Source of the DNA: Erysipelotrichia bacterium
GTDB lineage: Bacteria; Bacillota_I; Bacilli_A; Erysipelotrichales; Erysipelotrichaceae
Direction of reading: 5' to 3'
Length of the DNA: 13,944 nt
Assembly: GCA_009916335.1 (NCBI GenBank)
Contig: SAAR01000054.1
Coordinates: 1 to 13,944 of the forward strand
Part shown: positions 1 through 8,339 of the stretch, in pieces
How positions within the stretch are numbered: the first letter of the stretch is position 1
Layout of the letters: the number at the start of each line of letters is the position of its first letter
The notes under the pieces: generated by a model
Database searches by the model: none
Told to the model about the DNA's origin: nothing
The model's input: the letters and a program-made list of their open reading frames with translations, nothing else
Translations under genes and position numbers: made by a program

Positions 1-63
1 CTGCGTAACCTGAAGGAAGGTCCGAAGTTCCGTAAGAGCATTGAGAAGTTGCTGAGCGAGTAG
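1..63 (+). CDS. galF: galF, 3' end only (UTP-glucose-1-phosphate uridylyltransferase-like)
   Basis: The window opens in frame inside a coding region whose last 20 residues begin LRNLKEGPKFRK and end IEKLLSE, followed by TAG at 61-63. This matches the C-terminus of GalF from E. coli and relatives as I remember it. GalF is a cytoplasmic GalU-like protein linked to UDP-glucose supply, and its gene is the standard left border of the O-antigen locus. Only the tail is present, so nothing can be said about its catalytic residues. The identification rests on this short tail plus the terminator, JUMPstart and gnd context. Confidence 0.9.
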   Translation: MRNLKEGPKFRKSIEKLLSE

Positions 64-100
64 AGATTTACAGGTCTTTGTGACGGTAAGCCAGAAAAAT

Positions 101-160
101 AGCGGCAGCTAACATCCAAGCTTCTATGCTTTAGCAATGGAATGTTACTGTCGTTTTTTT
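101..160 (+). terminator. Rho-independent terminator after galF
   Basis: A long imperfect stem pairs 102-116 (GCGGCAGCTAACATCC) with 138-152 (TGGAATGTTACTGTCG). It has one G-T pair and single-base bulges. A small nested AAGC/GCTT hairpin lies at 118-131, and seven T follow at 154-160. It sits about 40 bases after the galF stop and separates galF transcription from the O-antigen operon. The E. coli K-12 locus has a comparable hairpin here, as I recall it. Confidence 0.8.
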
Positions 161-239
161 ATGAAAAATGACCAATAACAACAAGTTAACCTACCAAGTT
201 TAATCATGGCTTTGTCAGATTTTTTCTTGTTTCTGGTAC

Positions 240-319
240 CATTTGGTAAGACAATTAGCGTTTGAGTTTCGAGCCATAGTGGCAAACCAAACCTTATCAT
301 AGTAAATTTTGAGAGCACG
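240..319 (+). promoter_or_regulatory. Probable promoter region of the O-antigen operon
   Basis: The operon promoter must lie between the galF terminator and JUMPstart. The stretch around 246-268 (GGTAAGACAATTAGCG, then TTTGAGTTT) looks conserved with the E. coli K-12 locus as I remember it. TATCAT at 295-300 could be a -10 box, but I see no convincing -35 at proper spacing. The region is therefore assigned by position and conservation, and no transcription start is claimed. Confidence 0.4.
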
Positions 320-358
320 CAGTGCACTGGTAGCTGTAAAGCCAGGGGCGGTAGCGTG
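320..358 (+). promoter_or_regulatory. JUMPstart element with ops site (RfaH recruitment)
   Basis: The 39-base JUMPstart motif is intact: it starts CAGTGCACTGGTAGC at 320 and ends with the 12-base ops core GGCGGTAGCGTG at 347-358. In the nascent strand, ops pauses RNA polymerase and recruits RfaH. RfaH suppresses Rho-dependent termination and helps translation of long, A+T-rich surface-polysaccharide operons. The element ends 33 bases before the first start codon. It implies that all eleven genes from 392 to 13075 can be read as one RfaH-dependent transcript. Confidence 0.95.
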
Positions 359-391
359 AGTTTTTATCCACTGTGATAATTAGGAAAAGTA

Positions 392-1516
392 GTGGAAAAT
401 ATCATATTCTTAACTTTAGACCTTGTTTATCCAGACGACACTGGTGGTCGTAAACTTTCTTTAGGCAGGATTTTACATGAGCAAGAAAAAGGGAGTACTG
501 TAACTGTAATTCATTATAATTATAAGAATCAAGTCGACAATGACGCTAAGATTTTTTTTAAAGCAAAAAATATATCTTTTTATTCATTCAGTCCCTCACA
601 AAAAAATAATGGATTTGGCAGACTTATAGCATATGCCAAATCATGTATTTATAAAATGCCTGAACCTTATTTTTTAATTAACAATGATAGTCGTTTTAAA
701 TTATTTTTAGATGATAAAATTCAACAAATTAAACCATCGTTAATATCTATGGAATCTATTTTTTTAGCGAGTGTTAGTGATTTTATTCTAAATAATAAAA
801 TAAAATTGAATTATACTTTCCACAATGTCGAATCTGATTTCTATTTCAGTCTATACATATCTGAAACAAATAAAATAAAAAAAATCCATTATTACATTCA
901 ATCTTTATTATTAAAAGTTATCGAGAAAAACCTTTTTAATCTCACCGGGAAAATTACATACACATTTTTATCGAAAGAAGATTTAAACGAGTATAAAAAA
1001 AGATATATCATCAATGATAATCTTTGCTTGATTAATCACAATAACATAAACATAACAAAAATAATAAATCGGAAAATAAATCATATAGAACCCTTTTTTC
1101 TTTTTACGGGAAGTTTAGATTTTCCCGCTAATAGTTTTGCTATTCGGAAATTACTTGAGTATCCAGGGTTGGATTGGACTTGTGTACCTAAGATTGTGAT
1201 TACTGGATCAATTTCAGAAGATATAAAAAAGACTTTTTCTTGTTTTGAAAATATTTATTTCGCTGGTAGAGTGTCCGAAAATGAGCTATATGAATTATTT
1301 ACAACATGTGTTGCAAGCATTTCGCCGATCTTAACTGGCGGAGGTATTAAAATAAAAAACTTAGAGGCCATAAAATTAGGAGTGCCACTTATTGCTACTA
1401 AGTTTTCATGCATTGGCATAAATACACACTCTGAAAAAGTTATCCTGACAGAGAATGATTCTGTTAGTTTTTACAATGCTATGGTCGGTTTCTATAATAA
1501 TGTCTGTAGATCATAG
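392..1516 (+). CDS. GT4-like glycosyltransferase (O-unit assembly, first of two unassigned)
   Basis: The product is 374 aa, cytoplasmic, with the two-domain look of a GT-B enzyme. The N-terminal half has DDTGGRKLSLGRIL at about residues 15-28 and FHNVESDF near 143-150. The C-terminal half has the nucleotide-sugar site, with GGGIKIKNLEA at 316-326 followed by GVPLIATKF. This is the GT4 donor-site variant in which only the second Glu of the EX7E motif (E325) is clear. The start is GTG at 392. An in-frame TAA at 377-379 excludes an upstream start, and AGGAAA at 382-387 gives a ribosome site. It is the first gene after JUMPstart and strongly A+T-rich. I infer that it adds one sugar of the O unit, possibly mannose because manC and manB follow. 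Neither donor nor linkage can be read from the sequence. Confidence 0.8.
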   Translation: MENIIFLTLDLVYPDDTGGRKLSLGRILHEQEKGSTVTVIHYNYKNQVDNDAKIFFKAKNISFYSFSPSQKNNGFGRLIAYAKSCIYKMPEPYFLINNDSRFKLFLDDKIQQIKPSLISMESIFLASVSDFILNNKIKLNYTFHNVESDFYFSLYISETNKIKKIHYYIQSLLLKVIEKNLFNLTGKITYTFLSKEDLNEYKKRYIINDNLCLINHNNINITKIINRKINHIEPFFLFTGSLDFPANSFAIRKLLEYPGLDWTCVPKIVITGSISEDIKKTFSCFENIYFAGRVSENELYELFTTCVASISPILTGGGIKIKNLEAIKLGVPLIATKFSCIGINTHSEKVILTENDSVSFYNAMVGFYNNVCRS

Positions 1517-1526
1517 GGGAATAATA

Positions 1527-1574
1527 ATGATTATCTTTAATTATGAAAATCATCGAACTGGTGATATGCAGTAA
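1527..1574 (+). other. Micro-ORF (15 codons) in the gap before manC
   Basis: In the 113-base gap between the first transferase and manC, a short frame encodes MIIFNYENHRTGDMQ. It starts at ATG 1527 and has a good ribosome site, AGGGGA, at 1514-1519. It may be a decayed gene start, a leader peptide, or chance. I recognise no family in it. Nothing else coding is visible between 1575 and the manC ribosome site at 1619-1623. Confidence 0.25.
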
Positions 1575-1629
1575 GTTAAGGAATTTTGCATCAAGTTTTA
1601 CATCCCACTAAAGTAAATGAAGGTTATTA

Positions 1630-3066
1630 ATGAGTAATACAAGAATTTGTCCAGTGATAATGGCTGGCGGTATGGGGAGTCGATTATGGCCACTGTCTAG
1701 AGAATTATACCCCAAGCAATTTCTCCGTTTGCAAGGCAAATCAAGTATGCTTCAAACCACAATCGATAGGCTTGATGGGATTGACTGTGAAGAACCGATA
1801 GTTATTTGCAATGAACAACATCGATTTATAGTTGCGGAGCAGTTGAGAGAGATAAATAGCTTAGCTGGAAATATTATACTTGAACCTTTTGGCCGTAATA
1901 CGGCTCCCGCAATAGCGCTTGCTGCTCTTGCTAAGATAAATAGTAATGAAAATCATGATCCGATACTGTTAGTTTTGGCTGCTGATCATATTATTCAAAA
2001 CGAAGATGCTTTCCGCGAAGCAGTGCAAAATGCAGTTTCATACGCTGAAAATGGCAAGCTTGTTACTTTCGGTATAATACCTGATCACCCTGAAACAGGT
2101 TATGGTTATATTCGTCGAGGAAATTTATCTCAGGCCCTTAGTGCTTCATCTGCATTTGAAGTTGCCCAATTTGTCGAAAAGCCTGATCGTGAAACTGCTG
2201 AGGCATATGTGGCGAGTGGAGAATACTATTGGAACAGTGGCATGTTTTTGTTCCGCGCCGGTCGCTATCTGGAGGAACTTCGAAAATACCGTCCAGATAT
2301 TCTTGAAGTTTGTGAAAAGTCTATGAGTGCATCTGATCCAGATCTAGACTTTATTCGCGTTAATGAGCAGTCATTCCAGTCTTGTCCCGCTGAATCAATA
2401 GATTATGCTGTGATGGAACACACTGTGGACGCGGTAGTAATGCCAATGTCGGCAGGTTGGAGTGATGTAGGATCTTGGTCATCATTATGGGAGGTGTGCC
2501 CCCACTCTGCGGAAGGAAATGTCTATCATGGCGACATTATTAGCCTGAAAACCCAAAATAGCTATATATATGCTGAATCGGGGTTGGTAACTACTGTAGG
2601 GGTGAAAGATCTGGTGGTGGTACAAACTAAAGATGCGGTACTAATTGCAGATCGTCACTGCGTTCAAGATGTCAAAAATGTGGTGGAAAAAATAAAAGCA
2701 GAGGGTCGCCACGAACACCACACTCACCGTGAAGTATATCGACCATGGGGTAAATATGATTCTATCGACAAAGGCGAACGCTATCAAGTCAAACGGATCA
2801 CCGTAAAACCCGGAGAGGGGTTATCTGTACAGATGCATCACCACCGCGCAGAACACTGGGTTGTAGTGGCAGGTACAGCTAAAGTAACAGTTAACGGCAA
2901 AATCGAACTGCTAGGTGAAAATGAGTCAATTTATATTCCACAAGGTGCTACACACTGTTTGGAAAACCCAGGGAAAATTCCACTTGATGTAATTGAAGTT
3001 CGTTCTGGTGCTTATCTTGAAGAAGATGATGTGGTGCGTATTGCTGATCGCTACGGGAGGGTGTAG
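1630..3066 (+). CDS. manC: manC: mannose-1-phosphate guanylyltransferase
   Basis: The 478-aa protein makes GDP-D-mannose from mannose-1-phosphate and GTP in the cytoplasm. This is the usual length for the bifunctional-type family. Its N-terminus carries the pyrophosphorylase signature [20 protein letters not shown] at 13-32. FVEKP at 181-185 is the sugar-phosphate binding motif of the nucleotidyltransferase domain. From about residue 371 (RPWGKYDS) there is a type II phosphomannose isomerase cupin domain with [10 protein letters not shown] at 401-410 and [13 protein letters not shown] near 435-447. ATG 1630 is preceded by GAAGG at 1619-1623. The gene pairs with manB downstream, and both are visibly richer in G+C than the transferase, wzx and wzy genes. 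Whether the isomerase domain is active here is unknown, since manA elsewhere normally supplies mannose-6-phosphate. Confidence 0.97.
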   Translation: MSNTRICPVIMAGGMGSRLWPLSRELYPKQFLRLQGKSSMLQTTIDRLDGIDCEEPIVICNEQHRFIVAEQLREINSLAGNIILEPFGRNTAPAIALAALAKINSNENHDPILLVLAADHIIQNEDAFREAVQNAVSYAENGKLVTFGIIPDHPETGYGYIRRGNLSQALSASSAFEVAQFVEKPDRETAEAYVASGEYYWNSGMFLFRAGRYLEELRKYRPDILEVCEKSMSASDPDLDFIRVNEQSFQSCPAESIDYAVMEHTVDAVVMPMSAGWSDVGSWSSLWEVCPHSAEGNVYHGDIISLKTQNSYIYAESGLVTTVGVKDLVVVQTKDAVLIADRHCVQDVKNVVEKIKAEGRHEHHTHREVYRPWGKYDSIDKGERYQVKRITVKPGEGLSVQMHHHRAEHWVVVAGTAKVTVNGKIELLGENESIYIPQGATHCLENPGKIPLDVIEVRSGAYLEEDDVVRIADRYGRV

Positions 3067-3201
3067 GTAATTTATCTATATCCGGTGGTAGTGCTGCATT
3101 TCTTCAGGCTGCGTCTTTGCTGTGCTATCAAGCGAATAATTAAAAATTAAAATTTGATCATTTACATATCAGAAACGAATTCTTTTAGAAAAGGGAAAGT
3201 A

Positions 3202-4572
3202 ATGAATAAGTTAAATTGTTTTAAAGCCTATGATATTCGTGGCAGATTGGATGAAGAAATTAATGAGGAGATCGCGTGGCGGATCGGACGAGCATACGGC
3301 GAATACTTAAAACCGGAAACCATTGTATTGGGTGGTGATGTACGCCTGTCAAGTGAGAAGCTAAAACTGGCACTTTCCAATGGTCTTAGAGATGCTGGTG
3401 TTGATATACTGGATATTGGCCTGTCTGGTACGGAGGAGATTTACTTTGCCACTTTCTACCTTGGTGTGGATGGCGGCATCGAAGTTACCGCCAGTCATAA
3501 TCCAATGGACTACAATGGCATGAAATTGGTACGAAAGGGCGCAAGGCCAATCAGTGGAGACACCGGTTTGCATGATATACAGCGACTGGCTGAGATTAAC
3601 AACTTTTCGTCAGTTAATAAGAAGAATCAAGGTAGCTATCGGAAGATCAATCTTCGGAAAAAATATATCGATCACTTGATGGGGTATATTGATTTCAAAA
3701 ATTTTACACCGTTGAAACTGGTAATTAATTCTGGTAATGGCGCTGCCGGGCCCGTAGTTGATGCTATTGAAGAGAGGTTAAAAGATATGGGTGTTCCTAT
3801 ATCGTTAATTAAGGTGCACAATACTCCCGATGGAAATTTTCCCAATGGTATCCCAAACCCGCTACTCCCTGAGTGTCGTGCTGATACCCGCCAAGCTGTT
3901 ATTAAACATGGCGCAGATATGGGCATTGCATTTGACGGTGATTTTGACCGCTGTTTTTTCTTTGATGAAACTGGACAATTTATTGAGGGGTACTACATTG
4001 TCGGCCTGTTGGCTGAAGCGTTTTTAGATAAATATCCAGGATCAAAAATTATTCATGATCCACGTTTATCGTGGAATACTGAGGATGTCGTAACAACTGC
4101 TGGTGGCGTCCCAGTGATGTCGAAAACTGGACATGCCTTTATCAAGGAACGCATGCGTCTTGAAAATGCTGTCTATGGTGGGGAGATGAGCGCACACCAC
4201 TATTTTCGAGATTTTGCTTACTGTGATAGTGGTATGATTCCGTGGCTACTGGTTGCGGAATTAGTATGTTTGAAGGGACAGTCCTTAGGGGAATTAGTCC
4301 GCGACAGGATGAAGGCATTTCCTGCTAGTGGTGAAATAAATTACCGACTGGCGCAGCCGGAAGAAGCAATTGCTAGGGTAGAAGCATATTTTGCTTCAGA
4401 AGCATTGACCGTTGATTGGACTGACGGAGTCAGTATGTCGTTCACTGATTGGCGCTTTAACCTGCGTTTATCAAACACTGAACCTGTAGTTCGTTTGAAT
4501 GTAGAGTCGCGAGGCGATATCGCCTTAATGGAGTCAATGACTCAACTTATTAAATCCCTATTATTACAATAA
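3202..4572 (+). CDS. manB: manB: phosphomannomutase (CpsG type)
   Basis: The enzyme interconverts mannose-6-phosphate and mannose-1-phosphate, the substrate of ManC. The start ATG 3202 ([14 protein letters not shown]) is preferred to the in-frame ATG at 3154, because it has AGGGA at 3192-3196 and gives 456 aa, the family's usual length. The phosphohexomutase signature [13 protein letters not shown] includes the phospho-serine S98. The metal loop DGDFDR has D245, D247 and D249. [11 protein letters not shown] at 327-337 is the sugar-binding loop, and [10 protein letters not shown] at 424-433 is the phosphate-binding loop. The protein reads very close to CpsG/ManB of the colanic acid cluster, as I remember that sequence. 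It follows manC after 135 bases and precedes wzx by 8. All catalytic motifs look intact. Confidence 0.96.
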   Translation: MNKLNCFKAYDIRGRLDEEINEEIAWRIGRAYGEYLKPETIVLGGDVRLSSEKLKLALSNGLRDAGVDILDIGLSGTEEIYFATFYLGVDGGIEVTASHNPMDYNGMKLVRKGARPISGDTGLHDIQRLAEINNFSSVNKKNQGSYRKINLRKKYIDHLMGYIDFKNFTPLKLVINSGNGAAGPVVDAIEERLKDMGVPISLIKVHNTPDGNFPNGIPNPLLPECRADTRQAVIKHGADMGIAFDGDFDRCFFFDETGQFIEGYYIVGLLAEAFLDKYPGSKIIHDPRLSWNTEDVVTTAGGVPVMSKTGHAFIKERMRLENAVYGGEMSAHHYFRDFAYCDSGMIPWLLVAELVCLKGQSLGELVRDRMKAFPASGEINYRLAQPEEAIARVEAYFASEALTVDWTDGVSMSFTDWRFNLRLSNTEPVVRLNVESRGDIALMESMTQLIKSLLLQ

Positions 4573-4580
4573 ACTTAAGT

Positions 4581-5855
4581 ATGAATTTAAAAATGAAAAC
4601 TATGCTAAATAGCTATTTGCAACAGTCAAGTTCATTTTTAGCAAGGATCTTTGTTTCTTTAATATCAATGTTTTTAAGCATTATTATTGTTCGTCTATAT
4701 GATAAAAACATCGTCAGTTCTTTTTTTCTTTTTGTAAGTTATACGACATTTTTAACACAAGTTTTTTTATTAGGCATGACACCATTTTTGAATATTTTAG
4801 CAGCTAAAAAAATTAAACTTTACGATCTTTATAAAGAAATTATAAAAAAAATATGTATATCAATGCCAATAACAATTATTGCATTATTGGGGTTGGTTGG
4901 AATATTAAAAGTTGAGAATGGATATTTTTTATTTTTAGCCACTGTTATTAGCGGGGTGAGCAGTATACTAACAGAGTTAATGAAAGGCAATGGGGCATAT
5001 ATAGCCTCCCAGTTATATAATGGTGGGGTAAGTACATTATTCTTTATAGCTCTACTCGTCGCGAGTAAATTATTTAACTATAATGAGGATGTGATATTTT
5101 TATATGTGCTTTCGTTGTTTATTTCATTAGTGATGAATTACTATGAATGGATGTCTAAATATAGAAATGTCTCGACTGTTAGAATTTGTCCAAAAGATAA
5201 AATAGCATTCAAGAGAATCTTACCTATTTATTTTGCTACGGTCATTGTCTATTTGTTTTCACAGATTGATCTTTGGTTTGTTTCTAAGAATTTTGACGCT
5301 ACAATTGTTGCTCAATATGGTTTGGCTATTAGATTAGCAGCATTATTAAGTTTTTCAACATTATCAGTAAGGGCAATAGCTGCTAATCGTATACCTTTAT
5401 TAATTAATAATAAAGAGTTATTACAAAAGGAAATTCATCACAGTTGTAATTTTTCATTCATGGTGAGTGCGATGACATTGTTATCATTGCTCATATTAGG
5501 TTATTGGCTTATTGGTATAGTCTTTGGCTCTGACTATCAGTTTTCGTGGTATATATTAGTAGTTTTCGCTGTGGGGCAGATTATTAACTCCGCAACAGGG
5601 CCATGTGATTTTCTCTTAAGTCATACAGGTCATGGCGTATCACTTATGTGGATAACATTTATCTCATTCATCATGTTAGTAATCTTATTTACTTGTATTC
5701 AAACATTAAATGCGAGTAATATTTTTTTATACTGCTGCGCGGTTTCTTTTGTAATTTCAATACAAAACCTGAGTGTTATGTATGTAGCATTTAAAAAAAC
5801 AGGTATTGTAGCTCTACCATATTTCAAAAGAGTATATTCTAGTGTCGAAAAATAA
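4581..5855 (+). CDS. wzx: wzx: O-antigen flippase
   Basis: This 424-aa, highly hydrophobic protein has about a dozen membrane segments spread along its whole length. Length, even spacing of helices and short loops fit the Wzx/RfbX family of polysaccharide exporters. These flip the undecaprenyl-diphosphate-linked O unit from the cytoplasmic to the periplasmic face of the inner membrane. The N-terminus, with SSSFLARIFVSLISMFLS near residues 16-33, is typical. The start is uncertain: ATG 4581 lies 8 bases after the manB stop, and ATG 4593 or 4602 are alternatives. None has a strong ribosome site, so coupling to manB translation is likely. Composition is very A+T-rich, and the gene overlaps wzy by 14 bases. 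Wzx proteins are poorly conserved, so the call rests on topology and context. Confidence 0.87.
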   Translation: MNLKMKTMLNSYLQQSSSFLARIFVSLISMFLSIIIVRLYDKNIVSSFFLFVSYTTFLTQVFLLGMTPFLNILAAKKIKLYDLYKEIIKKICISMPITIIALLGLVGILKVENGYFLFLATVISGVSSILTELMKGNGAYIASQLYNGGVSTLFFIALLVASKLFNYNEDVIFLYVLSLFISLVMNYYEWMSKYRNVSTVRICPKDKIAFKRILPIYFATVIVYLFSQIDLWFVSKNFDATIVAQYGLAIRLAALLSFSTLSVRAIAANRIPLLINNKELLQKEIHHSCNFSFMVSAMTLLSLLILGYWLIGIVFGSDYQFSWYILVVFAVGQIINSATGPCDFLLSHTGHGVSLMWITFISFIMLVILFTCIQTLNASNIFLYCCAVSFVISIQNLSVMYVAFKKTGIVALPYFKRVYSSVEK

Positions 5856-7065
5856 TAGAAATTTAATAATTTCATTCTTAACGTTATATATCATATCTGC
5901 GCTAATATCGACGTTTCAAACCCTGACGCAGAATAATTATCCTGGGGAATTAGAAGAATTCACAAGGTCTATTTCATCTTTTGAAGTGGTATCAATTAGT
6001 TTTTTTAATATAATGTCGTTTGTGGCTTGTTATTTTATATTTTGCATGCTTTCAAGCTTTAGGGTGAAAATAAATAAAAACCTTGGTGTTGTATTTGTAA
6101 AGGAAAGGATTAATAAACTTCTATTAATTTTGTTAGTAGCACAGATTCTATTTCTGCTTATTACCAGTGTTGGAAAGGTAACTACTAATGTTAATGAGAT
6201 TTCTGCATCGCCATACAGTCCATTATTTGCTTTTTTAAAACCAGAACCTTTTATATACCTGTTTTTTTTGACGTTTAGAATGGAAAAGGATTTTTCTTAT
6301 AGGAAAAACTTACTATTTACTATTAATATATTGCTATTTATAACATTCAAGATTCTTCAAGGGTGGACGAGTTTTCTGCTTATTATGTTTTTTTTGGAGG
6401 CTTATGCGCGCTTTCAACGAAATAAAAGTAAATTTGTTTTTTTGTTACCTCTTTTTATTATATTTTTTGGTGGGTGGATTTATCAGTATGCATATGTCAT
6501 AAAAAACGAAATTCGGGGGAGTACTGTTGCACCTATAAGTTATTTTCAAGGTGTGGAGCAACTTACATCAAGATTATCGATGAACCCTGTTTCTTTAGGT
6601 GCATATCAAAATTATGATTCCATCATCAAATTGTATCAAAAGGAAAATATTACCTTTAAAGAGTCAGCATCCTTGCTAAGGCCAATTATACCCGGTGGAT
6701 TAATTGATAAAGACTATAGAATTTTAAATAATAATGTCATTGCATCATTTTATCCGGATTTAAATCAGTACACTAGTTCTGATTTTGGCATTGTCATGTA
6801 TTATTATATATTATTTAATTCAAGCTTTCCCGATTTCATTCTTTTGATTTTTATCACAATAACATTGTTAATCATAGCAAAAATGTATTTTGATTCTATG
6901 TCATCTTATTCAGGGCAATATGACATATTGCTTTTTTTTATTCTTTTTTATACAGTTTATACTGTTAGCATTGAAAATGTTTATGGGCAAGGATTTTTCC
7001 CGTATATATTTAGCACTGTGTTTTTTTATTTTTCTGGAGGAATTAAATTTATAATAAGGAAATGA
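5842..7065 (+). CDS. wzy: wzy: O-antigen polymerase
   Basis: The product is a 407-aa polytopic membrane protein. It has many hydrophobic helices and one large hydrophilic loop at roughly residues 220-312 (from about KNEIRGSTVAP to NQYTSSDFG), followed by further helices. One big periplasmic loop in the second half is the hallmark of Wzy, which joins O units into the chain on the periplasmic side. Paired with wzx and with no other candidate in the locus, it is the polymerase. The start is GTG 5842, inside the end of wzx, with only a weak AAGAG upstream, so translation is probably coupled. Three runs of eight T lie in the gene. Sequence similarity among Wzy proteins is very low, so linkage specificity cannot be inferred. 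Confidence 0.83.
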   Translation: MSKNNRNLIISFLTLYIISALISTFQTLTQNNYPGELEEFTRSISSFEVVSISFFNIMSFVACYFIFCMLSSFRVKINKNLGVVFVKERINKLLLILLVAQILFLLITSVGKVTTNVNEISASPYSPLFAFLKPEPFIYLFFLTFRMEKDFSYRKNLLFTINILLFITFKILQGWTSFLLIMFFLEAYARFQRNKSKFVFLLPLFIIFFGGWIYQYAYVIKNEIRGSTVAPISYFQGVEQLTSRLSMNPVSLGAYQNYDSIIKLYQKENITFKESASLLRPIIPGGLIDKDYRILNNNVIASFYPDLNQYTSSDFGIVMYYYILFNSSFPDFILLIFITITLLIIAKMYFDSMSSYSGQYDILLFFILFYTVYTVSIENVYGQGFFPYIFSTVFFYFSGGIKFIIRK

Positions 7066-7139
7066 TTTTTGATGTGTTAAACGCATTTTTAGATAATGAA
7101 CATGAGGTTTATATAAATTCATGTAAATACAGGACTTGA
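7062..7139 (+). pseudogene. Possible remnant of a glycosyltransferase N-terminus
   Basis: An ATG at 7062 overlaps the wzy stop (ATGA) and opens a 25-codon frame. Its middle, VLNAFLDNEHEVYINS, resembles the LxxxLxxxGHEVxxxS pattern found near the N-terminus of many GT4 transferases, though the usual Gly is Asn here. It ends at TGA 7137-7139. AAGGA at 7056-7060 lies too close to this ATG to be an ideal ribosome site. It may be the stub of a deleted transferase gene that once followed wzy. Chance is not excluded. The rest of the gap to 7232 shows no further readable homology. Confidence 0.3.
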
Positions 7140-7232
7140 ATAGTGTTTAATTATTCTCAATTATTGATAATGATACGGGAGTAATTTATTTAATAAAATG
7201 TTGTAATGGGAATAACTATAAGTAGGTGTTTA

Positions 7233-8327
7233 ATGTTCGATAAGAAGAAAGAATATATAATCGTTAGTGCAACTGCATTGGCAGCAAGTGGGGCATTGAC
7301 TATTTTACGACAATTTATTCAGCACGCTGCGAATGATATTAATAACTATATTGTTTTTGTTCCAGCTGCAGTAGATTTACCAAGTCATGATAATATTATC
7401 TACGTTAAAAATAGTCCCAAAGGGTGGGTGAAACGAATTTATTGGGATTGGATTGGATGCAAAATATTCTTAATGCGACATTCAATCAAAGTAAAAAAAA
7501 TAATTTGTTTACAGAATTCAAGTATAAATGTTCCATATCCTCAGATAATATATCTCCATCAACCTATCCCGTTTAGCGAGTTTGATTTTTTTCTAAAAGA
7601 GTTTAGCTTTAGCAACATTAAGTTGCTTTTGTATAAAAAATTCTACGCACTATTCATTTTTAAATTTATAAATGAGAAATCAATTTTTGTGGTGCAAACT
7701 GAATGGATGAAAGAAAGTGTATTAAATAAATGCAAAAGATTAAGAAAGAATCAAGTTGTTGTTATAAAACCAGACTTGAAGGTTTTAAATGAAATAAAAG
7801 AAGATGAAAAAATATCAAGAAAAACATTATTATATCCAGCCACAGCATTAAGCTATAAAAACCACATAGTAATCCTCAAGGCCTTAACACAATTAGTAGA
7901 GAAGTATCACATTCATGATATCAAATTTCAAGTTACTTTTGATGAGGGAGAATATAAGAACTTTGACCGTTTTGTCTATAAAAATAACTTATTAAAAAAT
8001 ATAGAATATCTTGGTGTTATATCTTATAATGATCTCCAAAAGGAATATAAAAGAGCATCGTTAGTTGTGTTTCCAAGTTATATAGAATCATATGGACTAC
8101 CACTAATTGAAGCTGCTTCATTAGGTAAACGAATAGTGTGCAGCGATTTACCATATGCACGCGATGTACTCGATAATTATGAAGGAAGTGTTTTTGTTAA
8201 GTACAATGATGTAGACGAGTGGGCTTTTTCAATTTCTAGAGCACTGGATATTATTTCTGGTACACCAATCAGGCCTTACGAAAATAACAATCGTTCTTCA
8301 TGGCCGGATTTCTTTAAACTCATTTGA
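7233..8327 (+). CDS. GT4-family glycosyltransferase (second unassigned)
   Basis: The protein is 364 aa from ATG 7233, preferred to the in-frame ATG at 7206 because AGG at 7224-7226 is well spaced and MFDKKKEYIIVSA looks like a natural start. It is a retaining GT-B enzyme of the GT4 type. The C-terminal half has FPSYIESYGLPLIEA with the EX7E pair E285 and E293, followed by SLGKRIVCSDLPYARDVL. The N-terminal half has the acceptor-side stretch IIYLHQPIPFSEF. It probably transfers one sugar of the O unit at the cytoplasmic membrane face, and mannose is plausible given manBC. The gene is strongly A+T-rich like wzx and wzy and unlike fnlA, which begins 12 bases after its stop. Donor, acceptor and linkage remain unknown. 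Confidence 0.85.
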   Translation: MFDKKKEYIIVSATALAASGALTILRQFIQHAANDINNYIVFVPAAVDLPSHDNIIYVKNSPKGWVKRIYWDWIGCKIFLMRHSIKVKKIICLQNSSINVPYPQIIYLHQPIPFSEFDFFLKEFSFSNIKLLLYKKFYALFIFKFINEKSIFVVQTEWMKESVLNKCKRLRKNQVVVIKPDLKVLNEIKEDEKISRKTLLYPATALSYKNHIVILKALTQLVEKYHIHDIKFQVTFDEGEYKNFDRFVYKNNLLKNIEYLGVISYNDLQKEYKRASLVVFPSYIESYGLPLIEAASLGKRIVCSDLPYARDVLDNYEGSVFVKYNDVDEWAFSISRALDIISGTPIRPYENNNRSSWPDFFKLI

Positions 8328-8339
8328 TAGGGGGAAACA

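Noticed and set aside
145..327. A 60-codon minus-strand frame in the galF-to-first-gene gap
   Set aside because: It spans the galF terminator tail and the promoter/JUMPstart region, has no recognisable protein features, and runs against all genes here.
3154..3201. N-terminal extension of manB from ATG 3154
   Set aside because: The extension adds 16 residues before the conserved [10 protein letters not shown] start and lacks a good ribosome site. ATG 3202 has AGGGA and gives the family length.
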